Below are positions 16,473 through 23,359 of a DNA stretch of 27,272 nucleotides, piece by piece. The stretch spans positions 1 to 27,272 of IMG/VR virus record IMGVR_UViG_3300048686_000159; one strand, 5' to 3'. The stretch comes from a virus. The notes below the pieces were generated by a model that searched no databases, had not been told where the DNA came from, and saw only the letters and a program-made list of their open reading frames with translations. Within the stretch, counting starts at the first letter, position 1; each line of letters starts with the position of its first letter. The translations under genes were made by a program, and so were the position numbers.

Positions 16473-17590
16473 TGTCCCGATTTTTCACTACAACATTAAT
16501 TCCTCCTACTGGCGCAACCATTGGCGATGCTGTTGGGCAGCTTTTTGTAAAAGACACGCTGACTACAGTAAACGTATATGAAGATGCTGCTTGCACTCAG
16601 CTAATCACAAGTCCTTTTCCGGTCGGAACAAATCCTGTTGAGTTTTATGTTGTTGATGGAACGATTGACTACTCACTGCTAATCGGCGGTGGCAATCTTG
16701 TTAAGTCAACGACTATCCCTGACATCTGGAACATTCCAGCGCAAGTCTGGACGCTGAATGGATCATTATGGCTAAACGATCCTGCTCTTTGGGCAGCAAC
16801 TGATCCCTATCCGGTCAGTGTTCCTTTTGTTCAGAACGTTGGGCAAATGTACACTGGCTATGATCTGGTGCGAGCAGCAATGCGCCTTATCCAGGTGTCT
16901 GCTGTTGACACTGACCTGACTGCATCAGAACTGCAAGACGGTATAGAGTCACTCAACCGTATGATTGATTCATGGTCTGCAGATGAACTGACCTTGTATC
17001 AAGTCATCAGAGAGGCTTTTCCTCTGGTTTCTGGACAAAATCCCTATTCAATGGGCTATGGCGGAGACTTCAACACTAGCAGGCCAATGAAGATTGTTGA
17101 TGCATATCTGACGCTCAACAATGGCTCTATTCCTGTTGATTATCCAATGCAGGTGCTTGGATATGACGATTACAACGCGATCAGGCTAAAGACTCTCAGC
17201 ACAAACTTCCCTAATTATCTGTATGTTCAGCCTAGTTTCCCGCTGAGTCAGATTTATATCTATCCTGTTTTTTCGCCAAATGATCCAGCAACGATTGGGC
17301 CAGCTTACATAACGCTGACAAGCTGGAAACCGTTTGATCTTATTGTTGATCCGACTGCATACATTTCGCTTCCTCCTGGATACTGGGAAGCGCTTGTGTT
17401 TAATCTTGCAGTACGGATTGCGGAGGAGTATCAGTTTCAGCTTAGAGAAACAACAGTACAATTGGCCGTTAGCGCCATGAAACGGATTAAAAGACTTAAT
17501 CAAAGAACAGTAACTTTACAAACTGATGTAGCACTCATGAATACAAGTCAACTTCGTTACAATATTTACAGCGATGGCTTTGGAAGGTAA
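16472..17590 (+). CDS. Neck/tail accessory factor, P22 gp4-like, with N-terminal extension
   Basis: A 372-residue protein whose C-terminal part (about 125-372) fits the P22 gp4 / phage adaptor family: YTGYDLVRAAMRLIQVSA, DGIESLNRMIDSWSADELTL, YQVIREAFPLVSG, then LSQIYIYPVFSPNDPATI and a helical LPPGYWEALVFNLAVRIAEEY. P22 gp4 is much shorter (166 residues), binds the portal after packaging and starts the neck. The first ~120 residues are extra: they contain VNVYEDAACTQLITSPFPVG and FYVVDGTIDYSLLIGG, a beta-rich pattern more usual at the start of fibre or spike proteins. The start overlaps the giant fibre stop (TAATG). The following gp10-like gene is separated from it by an antisense endonuclease. 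Confidence 0.85.
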   Translation: MSRFFTTTLIPPTGATIGDAVGQLFVKDTLTTVNVYEDAACTQLITSPFPVGTNPVEFYVVDGTIDYSLLIGGGNLVKSTTIPDIWNIPAQVWTLNGSLWLNDPALWAATDPYPVSVPFVQNVGQMYTGYDLVRAAMRLIQVSAVDTDLTASELQDGIESLNRMIDSWSADELTLYQVIREAFPLVSGQNPYSMGYGGDFNTSRPMKIVDAYLTLNNGSIPVDYPMQVLGYDDYNAIRLKTLSTNFPNYLYVQPSFPLSQIYIYPVFSPNDPATIGPAYITLTSWKPFDLIVDPTAYISLPPGYWEALVFNLAVRIAEEYQFQLRETTVQLAVSAMKRIKRLNQRTVTLQTDVALMNTSQLRYNIYSDGFGR

Positions 17591-17592
17591 AT

Positions 17593-18117
17593 CTATTTGA
17601 TATGACTATAAGTTCGACCGGCCTTGATATTGCAAACATTGTTTGAAGTGACTATTTTTCCAAGAATCTCAGAAATTTCTTTGTGTGTTTTTCCGTTTGC
17701 GCTTAAAGTCTTAATTGTTCTGACGTCATCATCCGTAAATTTTGCTTGCCATTGTTTTATTCCTCTAGGACGTTTAGCCATTCCGTCAAGAGATTGATAA
17801 TAATGCTTGAGGTTATCGCTTCTAGATATCCATTCAAGATTTTCTGGGACATTATTATTTTTGTTGCCGTCTAGATGATTAACTTCTTTTTTTCCATCTG
17901 GCGGCATTCCATGAAAGGCCATAGCAACAAGACGATGCACAAGAAAATCTTTTCTCTCATAAAGGCTGGTAGTCAGCAAAAGACGCTCATATCCTTTCTG
18001 AACTCTTGTCCACATGATAAGGTCTTCTTTACCTGGGCGTATTTTTGCAATGCGGCCAAAGCTAGAAGCAAAGTATGGCGGAAGATTTGGAATTGGCATC
18101 CAGACTTCATTTGTCAT
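17593..18117 (-). CDS. HNH homing endonuclease (NUMOD4 + HNH_3)
   Basis: A 174-residue protein on the opposite strand. Residues 5-27 (VWMPIPNLPPYFASSFGRIA) form a NUMOD4 motif; 60-105 form an HNH_3 nuclease with VHRLVAMAF (H61), EVNHLDGNKNNN (N80, H81) and NLEWISRSDN; residues 125-170 look like a DNA-binding helix-turn-helix (THKEISEILGKIV). Such free-standing endonucleases cut phage DNA lacking the gene and spread by repair. Start ATG has AGAAGG about 9 nt upstream on the minus strand. Its stop lies 2 nt from the gp4-like stop and its start 49 nt from the gp10-like start, so it splits the gp4-gp10 pair without breaking either. It is AT-rich (about 33% in one sampled line). Confidence 0.92.
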   Translation of the reverse strand: MTNEVWMPIPNLPPYFASSFGRIAKIRPGKEDLIMWTRVQKGYERLLLTTSLYERKDFLVHRLVAMAFHGMPPDGKKEVNHLDGNKNNNVPENLEWISRSDNLKHYYQSLDGMAKRPRGIKQWQAKFTDDDVRTIKTLSANGKTHKEISEILGKIVTSNNVCNIKAGRTYSHIK

Positions 18118-18166
18118 AGCGGTTTACCTTCTGAGGAAGAAAGACAGTTTGATATAGGATACACCA

Positions 18167-19960
18167 ATGCCTGAGGCCGTACAACTCCCTATTCTCGGAC
18201 CTGGAATCGCTGGACGATCAAGAGCAGTAACGGCGCAGAAGCGTCAGAATTTGTTCCTTGAAGTTAAGCCAGAGAAGGACAAGTCTTTGCTTGTTGCATA
18301 CGGCACTCCGGGATTGAAGTATTTTGCTGATCTTGGCAGTACACCTAGCCGTGGCCTCTGGTGGTTTCAGGCATACAATCGGCTGTACACAGTTGTCTAC
18401 AATGAACTGCTAGAAATCTATCCGGACGGAACTGTCTTCAGTCGCGGTCAGATTGCTTCTAATTCTGGCACTGTCTCAATGGCTGACAACGGCATTCAGC
18501 TAATGATCGTGGACGGTGAGAATGGTTATATTTATCAGCCAGCTACTGGTGATTTACCTTACAGCAGAACTGGCACAACGGTTGTTGTCACGGAAACGCT
18601 TACGACTCGTGTTGCTGGACAGACAGTTTATGTATCAGGCGATGGCAGCATTCCTTCTGGCGATTACGTTATTGACGTACCGGAAATTGGCGCTGTTAGC
18701 TTAGTCGCTGATACTGAATATGTTATTACGTCTCTTGGCACAACCGACTTTACATTGATCGGTGCGCCTCTGAATGAGGTCGGCACTGTGTTTACAGCAA
18801 CCGGTGCTGGCACTGGCACTGGTACTGCAAGCAATGCAAATCAATTCCGCTTTGAAACAGTTGCGTCTGGTACTGCGTCTGGCACGATAAAGGTGCTGAA
18901 CAATCTACGCAACATTAGATCAGCATACACTGGCGTTAATTTTCCAAGAGCAACCACTGTTGCTTTTTTAGATAGCTACTTTGCGGTCAATGTCGTAGAC
19001 ACCAAGCAATTCTGGCTGTCAGGAAACTATGATGGCTTCTACTGGGATCCGCTGCAGTTTGCAAGCAAAGAGGCCTACACGGACAACCTAGAAGCAGTCA
19101 CTGTAGACAACGGCTGTCTTGTACTTATCGGAGCAGCCTCACAAGAATACTGGCAGAACACTGGCGCATATCCTTTCCCGCTGCAGCGTATTGCTGGCTC
19201 ACCCACTGATACGGGTATTGTTGCGCTTTGGTCGTTGGCTCGCTGTGCTGGCCAGATGTTTTATCTTGGCCGTAATCGGCGCGGTGGGATCAGCGTTTTC
19301 CGCACCGAAAACTATCGGCCTATTGCTGTTTCAACGCCTGATCTGGATTACAACTTCCAGAATTATCAATCGCCAGAAGATGCAATTGCCTATGGCTATC
19401 GCTATGCTGGTCATGAGTTCTATGTCATCAGCTTTCAGGCTGAAGCAAAAACATGGATGTATGATGCCACCTCGGATGTATGGTCTGACTTAACTTCTGG
19501 CGCAGATACTCGGCATTACGGCCAAAGGGCTGTGCAGTTTGCTAATGAGATTTTTGTCTCAGACTACAGGACTGGCCTGCTCTATACCTATGACCCTGAT
19601 ACCTATACAGACAACGGCGACTACATTGCTAGAGAACTGATTACGCCTCATTTCTTCGCCAACACCAGCTTTAACAAGCTGCATATCTATCGTTTGCGCT
19701 TAGACATGGAGCAGGGAACTGGCCTCTCTGTTGGTCAAGGAGTCAATCCGCAAGCTATGCTGCAAGTCTCAAGAGATGGCGGTTTCACATATGGCAATGA
19801 GATGTGGACTAATTTTGGTCAGCTTGGCCAGTATCTAAGAAGAGCTGAATGGCGCAGACTTGGTGTCAGTCGTAACTTTGTCTTTAAGTTCCGAATTACT
19901 GATCCTGTTAAGGTTGTTTTAATCAGTGCAGCAGCTTATGCAACGCAGGCGGCAAAATGA
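18167..19960 (+). CDS. Packaged DNA stabilisation / neck protein, P22 gp10-like
   Basis: A 597-residue protein of the Phage_stabilise (P22 gp10) family: N-terminal AVTAQKRQNLFLEVKPEKDK, YGTPGLKYFADLG, RGLWWFQAYNRLYTVVYNEL, then VAFLDSYFAVNVVDTKQFWL, SGNYDGFYWDPLQFASKEAY and later IVALWSLARCAGQMFYLGRN. P22 gp10 (472 residues) binds below gp4 and carries the tail spikes. The excess length comes from residues about 135-245, a Thr/Gly/Val-rich insertion that itself seems to contain a second inserted module (see 18686-18832). AGGA (18156-18159) lies 7 nt before the ATG. The gene end overlaps the next start (ATGA). Confidence 0.9.
   Translation: MPEAVQLPILGPGIAGRSRAVTAQKRQNLFLEVKPEKDKSLLVAYGTPGLKYFADLGSTPSRGLWWFQAYNRLYTVVYNELLEIYPDGTVFSRGQIASNSGTVSMADNGIQLMIVDGENGYIYQPATGDLPYSRTGTTVVVTETLTTRVAGQTVYVSGDGSIPSGDYVIDVPEIGAVSLVADTEYVITSLGTTDFTLIGAPLNEVGTVFTATGAGTGTGTASNANQFRFETVASGTASGTIKVLNNLRNIRSAYTGVNFPRATTVAFLDSYFAVNVVDTKQFWLSGNYDGFYWDPLQFASKEAYTDNLEAVTVDNGCLVLIGAASQEYWQNTGAYPFPLQRIAGSPTDTGIVALWSLARCAGQMFYLGRNRRGGISVFRTENYRPIAVSTPDLDYNFQNYQSPEDAIAYGYRYAGHEFYVISFQAEAKTWMYDATSDVWSDLTSGADTRHYGQRAVQFANEIFVSDYRTGLLYTYDPDTYTDNGDYIARELITPHFFANTSFNKLHIYRLRLDMEQGTGLSVGQGVNPQAMLQVSRDGGFTYGNEMWTNFGQLGQYLRRAEWRRLGVSRNFVFKFRITDPVKVVLISAAAYATQAAK
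18686..18832 (+). other. Nested GTTDFTLIGA-type module inside the gp10-like protein
   Basis: Residues 174-222 (EIGAVSLVADTEYVITSLGT, then TDFTLIGAPLNEVGTVFTAT and GAGTGTGTA) form a ~49-residue module of a type I recall from many unrelated phage structural proteins. It interrupts a second domain whose halves (GSIPSGDYVIDVP before, NQFRFETVASGTASGTI after) read as a continuous beta domain. It ends in a hexanucleotide-like run of GGCACT/GGTACT units. Confidence 0.55.
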
Positions 19961-20667
19961 GCTTTCCTAAAGCGCCGTTTCAGTCTGCAATTCAAGCTGC
20001 AACAAACAAGGTTGAATCTGTCTGGCAGCAATGGTTTGATCGAGTACAGAATGTGCTTGAGTTTGTCACTGGCGCAACGCCAAGCAATGCAAGGCCAAGT
20101 AAGAACTTATTTACTGGCGCAACGAATTGGGACACGGATCTAAACGCGCCTGCATGGTGGAATGGCCAGCAATGGGTGACATTGAATTCATTGTCTACAA
20201 AGTCTTACGGCACTTTCTACGATAACACCGACCAGACTGCGGCTGATACGCTGACTGCTTATCCGGTGACATTCAATACGCCAAATGGCGCAAGCAATGT
20301 TGTGCTGGAGTCAGGTAGTCACATTAAAGTTCTTGTTGCTGGAGTCTACAACGCGCAGTTTAGTATTCAGTTTATAAGCACTGAAAACAACGCAAACAAT
20401 CCAAGTGAAGTCAACGTTTGGTTCAGGAAAAACGGCGTAGATGTGGCTGAGTCAAACAGCATGTTCACAGTTCCGACCAGACACGGAACGCACAACGGCG
20501 CATTGATTGCAGCATTGAACTTTATGATTGAACTGCAAGCAAACGATTACATTCAGCTAATCTGGCAAACAGAAAACACAAACATTAGCTTACAGACCCT
20601 TCCTGCTGGCACAACTCCAACAACGCCAGTTACTCCAAGTGTTATATTTACAATGCAACAGGTGTAG
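19957..20667 (+). CDS. Structural protein with C1q-like C-terminal domain, receptor-binding or neck candidate
   Basis: A 236-residue protein coupled to the gp10-like gene by ATGA. The N-terminal 50 residues are helical (FQSAIQAATNKVESVWQQWF); residues 65-80 carry a Trp-rich patch (PAWWNGQQWVTL). The C-terminal ~140 residues show a jelly-roll pattern typical of C1q/TNF-like heads: FNTPNGASNVVLES, VAGVYNAQFSIQFISTEN, EVNVWFRKNGVDVAES and MIELQANDYIQLIWQTENTN. Such domains form trimers at tips of phage fibres or spikes. It occupies the place of P22 gp26, the tail needle, whose trimer can also end in a knob; that equivalence is inference. Confidence 0.7.
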   Translation: MSFPKAPFQSAIQAATNKVESVWQQWFDRVQNVLEFVTGATPSNARPSKNLFTGATNWDTDLNAPAWWNGQQWVTLNSLSTKSYGTFYDNTDQTAADTLTAYPVTFNTPNGASNVVLESGSHIKVLVAGVYNAQFSIQFISTENNANNPSEVNVWFRKNGVDVAESNSMFTVPTRHGTHNGALIAALNFMIELQANDYIQLIWQTENTNISLQTLPAGTTPTTPVTPSVIFTMQQV

Positions 20668-20668
20668 T

Positions 20669-20815
20669 ATGCTCAAAAAAGGATCAAGCAAATCAACCAT
20701 TTCTAAAAACATTGCGACTGAAGTTAAGGCTGGAAAGCCTGTAAAGCAGGCTGCGGCTATTGCATATAACGTAGCAAGAAAGGCAAAAGCAAGTGCTGGA
20801 AAAAAAGGAAAATAA
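20669..20815 (+). CDS. Small basic protein (48 aa) of unknown function
   Basis: ATG 20669 (1 nt after the previous stop) to TAA 20813-20815. The 48 residues start MLKKGSSKSTISKNIATEVK and continue AGKPVKQAAAIAYNVARKAK, with a very high Lys/Ala content. I recognise a recurrent phage micro-protein pattern (S...I..NI.....AGKP.KQA.AIAY..A), usually near structural genes, without known role. Its basic helical nature suggests nucleic acid binding or internal virion placement. The last 23 nt overlap the next gene. Confidence 0.75.
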   Translation: MLKKGSSKSTISKNIATEVKAGKPVKQAAAIAYNVARKAKASAGKKGK

Positions 20816-21248
20816 ATCTGTCATACCAGTAGGGGTTAAACGTATTGAAACATTGCGCTATGCAATGGAAGAAGCAGTAAAGCGCGGAATTATGGAGGAA
20901 TTTAAGCCTCCAGTGGATCATCTGTTTTGTTCTGGTTTATATGCGCGGCGGAACTATGTAAAAGCTGGCGTAACGGTTGTTACTAAAGTGCATGCAAAGG
21001 AGCATGTTTGCATTGTTTTATATGGAAAATGTCATGTGTACGATCAGGACGGAAAGCGTAAAATAGTGCAAGGTCCTGATATGTTTATTACTAAACCGGG
21101 AACGCAAAGAGCGATTTATTGTGAGACAGATACTAGCTGGATTAACGTGCATGTATCTGCAACAGATTCTGTTGATGTGATTGAAGAAGAGATTTTTAAC
21201 GACACGTTTGCTGATTATCAGCATCGTCTTGAGTATATAGAGGCATAG
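20793..21248 (+). CDS. Cupin-fold protein of unknown function
   Basis: A 151-residue protein with a single cupin barrel: motif 1 is VHAKEHVCIVLYGK (H67, E70, H71, G78), the inter-motif CHVYDQDGKRKIVQGPDMF, and motif 2 ITKPGTQRAIYCETDTSWIN (P102, G103). The usual motif-2 histidine is replaced (Arg/Ala), so a full metal site is doubtful. Cupins bind sugars or small metabolites or serve as structural beta barrels. The GTG start at 20793 has AAAGG 9 nt upstream and overlaps the preceding gene; a later start is possible because the first ~15 residues are not conserved-looking. Found among virion genes, so it may be a structural or assembly protein. Confidence 0.75.
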   Translation: MLEKKENKSVIPVGVKRIETLRYAMEEAVKRGIMEEFKPPVDHLFCSGLYARRNYVKAGVTVVTKVHAKEHVCIVLYGKCHVYDQDGKRKIVQGPDMFITKPGTQRAIYCETDTSWINVHVSATDSVDVIEEEIFNDTFADYQHRLEYIEA

Positions 21249-21250
21249 CT

Positions 21251-22015
21251 ATGGCTGGTGCAATTATCGGTGGAACTGTTGCTGCTGCAGGCGCTCTAGG
21301 TGGTGCAGCCATGGGCGCTTCGTCTAGTGCTAGTGCTGCTGCTCAAAACAAGCAAATGATGGAAGACATTTTCAGGCTATCTTCCAAGCAAATGAAGCCT
21401 TATCAGCGCCTTGGCCGACAGGGTGTTGAGACGTACAGAGAAATGCTTCCGGGTATTCTTGAGCAGAGTGCTTATCAGCCATATACGCAGGCTGAATACG
21501 AACAGTCTCCGCTGTATACGCCAATGGTGCGTAATCTTGCAGAGCTGCAGGCAACTCCAGGCTATCAGTTTCAGTTGCAACAAGGACAGAAAGCTCTAGC
21601 GCAGAATGCTGCTGCTCGCGGTGGGCTTCTCTCTGGCGCACAGTTGCAAGCATCTCAAAGATTTGGCCAGCAACAAGCCGCTACTGGATTTCAGGCTGCA
21701 TGGGAAAGAGCGCAACAAGCCTATGGCAGAGCGTTTGAGCAGAATCTTGCAGCGCAGAGAGTTAGACAGCAGGGAGCTGGACAGCAGGCTAGTATTCTCG
21801 GCAATGTTGTCTCTGGCGGATATAACGCTGTACAAGCTCCGTACAGTCTTGCTCAAGGTCTTGCGCCAAGCGTAATGCAATCCAATACTTACGCAGGGAA
21901 TCAACAGGGCAATGCATGGGGAACAGCAGGTGCGACTATCGGAAACATTGGAAGTTACCTTGGTAATTATTACCAAGCCAAACAAGATGTTAATGATCTT
22001 GGCTTAATGATGTAA
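21251..22015 (+). CDS. DNA ejection (internal virion) protein, P22 gp7-like type
   Basis: A 254-residue protein that starts with a Gly/Ala-rich hydrophobic segment (MAGAIIGGTVAAAGALGGAA), followed by a Gln/Ala-rich helical body (QQGQKALAQNAAARGGLLSG, QAAWERAQQAYGRAFEQNLA) and a Gly/Asn/Tyr-rich tail. This build is common for phage ejection proteins carried in the head that help DNA cross the cell envelope. It sits after the neck genes and before two more such proteins, the same order as P22 genes 7, 20 and 16. Start ATG 21251 follows the cupin stop by 2 nt with AGAGG about 8-12 nt upstream. A perfect inverted repeat lies near the 3' end. Confidence 0.75.
   Translation: MAGAIIGGTVAAAGALGGAAMGASSSASAAAQNKQMMEDIFRLSSKQMKPYQRLGRQGVETYREMLPGILEQSAYQPYTQAEYEQSPLYTPMVRNLAELQATPGYQFQLQQGQKALAQNAAARGGLLSGAQLQASQRFGQQQAATGFQAAWERAQQAYGRAFEQNLAAQRVRQQGAGQQASILGNVVSGGYNAVQAPYSLAQGLAPSVMQSNTYAGNQQGNAWGTAGATIGNIGSYLGNYYQAKQDVNDLGLMM
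21959..21977. repeat. Perfect 8-bp inverted repeat in the 3' end of the gp7-like gene
   Basis: CTTGGTAA-TTA-TTACCAAG, encoding LGNYYQ, 36 nt before the stop codon. It has no following T-tract. It could be an mRNA processing or stability hairpin, or chance. Confidence 0.4.
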
Positions 22016-22030
22016 AAGCAGGTAATAGTT

Positions 22031-23359
22031 ATGGCTGATCCAGCAGTTTGGCAAGCATTGATCGAAACCGGCAATCCTTATTTGCAGCAGGAGCGCCAGC
22101 AGAAAGGCTTAATGGGCATGATGCAGCTTCAGGAAAAACAGCGAGAACTTGAAGACTCGCAAAGACTACGACAATTGTATATGTCTGGTCGTCAGCCAAG
22201 TATGCAAGAGATTATGTCTGTCAGCCCTCAACTTGGCATTGAGATGCAGAAAGCTCAGTTTCAGAACATGTATCAGATGCAACAAATGGAGAAGCTGCAG
22301 AGAGAACAGCAAGAGGCAAACGCAAAGACTTATGCTCAATATGTAGGTCCAATTGCTGACACTTACTTCATGGACATTGAGCAAGGCATGAAGCCTGAGA
22401 TGGCGCAGCAGAAGTATCATTCAGCGATTGGCAATGCACAGGCTGAACTTGAGAAAAAGCACGGCATTTCACCGACTGGAGATTTCAGGCAGTTTAGTCC
22501 TGAACAAGTCTTGCAGCGCTCAGTAGGTCTTGGCGTACCGAGCAGATATTATCAGCGTCAGGAAGAAATGCAGAAGCGGATGATGCCTCCTGCAATGAGT
22601 TCTGAACAGTATTATGGCGGCGTTGAAATGACTCCCTATGGAGCTATGAGAAAGCCAAGTATCCGGCAGGATACAGGCTTCACTAAGGCGACTGCTGAAG
22701 ACATTGGAATGCTGCAGCAAGCCTATGATGCTGAACAGGATCCAACCGCAAAGCAGAAGATTGGCGGATTGCTGAATCAGCTTAAGCAGCAAGTTGGCGC
22801 AGGACTTAGCCAGAGTCAATTTATTACGCCAGAGCAGATGCCTGCACTGAAGGCTGAAGAGGCTGGAGCAAAGAAAAAGGCAGAGCTTGAAGCTGAAAAG
22901 GCCATGACTCAGGAGCAGAGAGCTGAAACGCTTTCAAACATTCCTGATAGAGAGCAGATTGAATCTTTGATTGATAAGTCAATTGGCTCCGGTCTTGAGC
23001 AGCAAGTCAAAGGCAAACTTGCGCCCATGGTTGGCATGAGTACAGAAGCGCTTGAAGCAACGAAACAGTTAGACGTTATTGCTCCACAGCTTAAGAGCAT
23101 TACTAAATCACTTGCAGGCGCTGGCGCTATTTCTGACTTTGAGCAGAAAATGATGGCTGATGCTGCAGGCGCTATTGCGGATCCTAATGTTCCTCCCGCT
23201 GCGAGAAAGGCTGCGTACAGAACGTTTATGGATGTAATGGATAAAGCAAACAACAAGCCTGCTAGTGCTGTGACTTCATTGCAGGTCGGCCATGAAGAAG
23301 GCGGATACGTCTATAAAGGCGGCGATCCTAGTAAACAGTCCTCATGGGAGAAAAAGTAA
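22031..23359 (+). CDS. DNA ejection (internal virion) protein, P22 gp20-position
   Basis: A 442-residue, Gln/Met/Glu-rich, mostly helical protein. Residues 20-115 are strongly coiled-coil (QQERQQKGLMGMMQLQEKQR...), a second helical stretch spans about 275-340 (KAEEAGAKKKAELEAEKAMT), and a more hydrophobic Ala/Gly-rich part (APQLKSITKSLAGAGAISDF) lies near 355-375. No catalytic motif. It is the middle of three long helical proteins located like P22 genes 7, 20 and 16; homology to gp20 is not claimed from sequence. Its stop overlaps the next gene's likely ATG (TAATG). Confidence 0.7.
   Translation: MADPAVWQALIETGNPYLQQERQQKGLMGMMQLQEKQRELEDSQRLRQLYMSGRQPSMQEIMSVSPQLGIEMQKAQFQNMYQMQQMEKLQREQQEANAKTYAQYVGPIADTYFMDIEQGMKPEMAQQKYHSAIGNAQAELEKKHGISPTGDFRQFSPEQVLQRSVGLGVPSRYYQRQEEMQKRMMPPAMSSEQYYGGVEMTPYGAMRKPSIRQDTGFTKATAEDIGMLQQAYDAEQDPTAKQKIGGLLNQLKQQVGAGLSQSQFITPEQMPALKAEEAGAKKKAELEAEKAMTQEQRAETLSNIPDREQIESLIDKSIGSGLEQQVKGKLAPMVGMSTEALEATKQLDVIAPQLKSITKSLAGAGAISDFEQKMMADAAGAIADPNVPPAARKAAYRTFMDVMDKANNKPASAVTSLQVGHEEGGYVYKGGDPSKQSSWEKK

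Noticed and set aside
17590-18167. Possible intron or intein interrupting one neck gene
   Set aside because: Both flanking proteins have complete natural ends and their own starts/stops, and the inserted gene is on the opposite strand with no splice-like conserved structure seen.
23344-23359. Upstream ATG for the third ejection-type protein
   Set aside because: No Shine-Dalgarno before 23344, whereas GGGAG precedes the ATG at 23359 at proper spacing and gives the TAATG overlap common in this genome.
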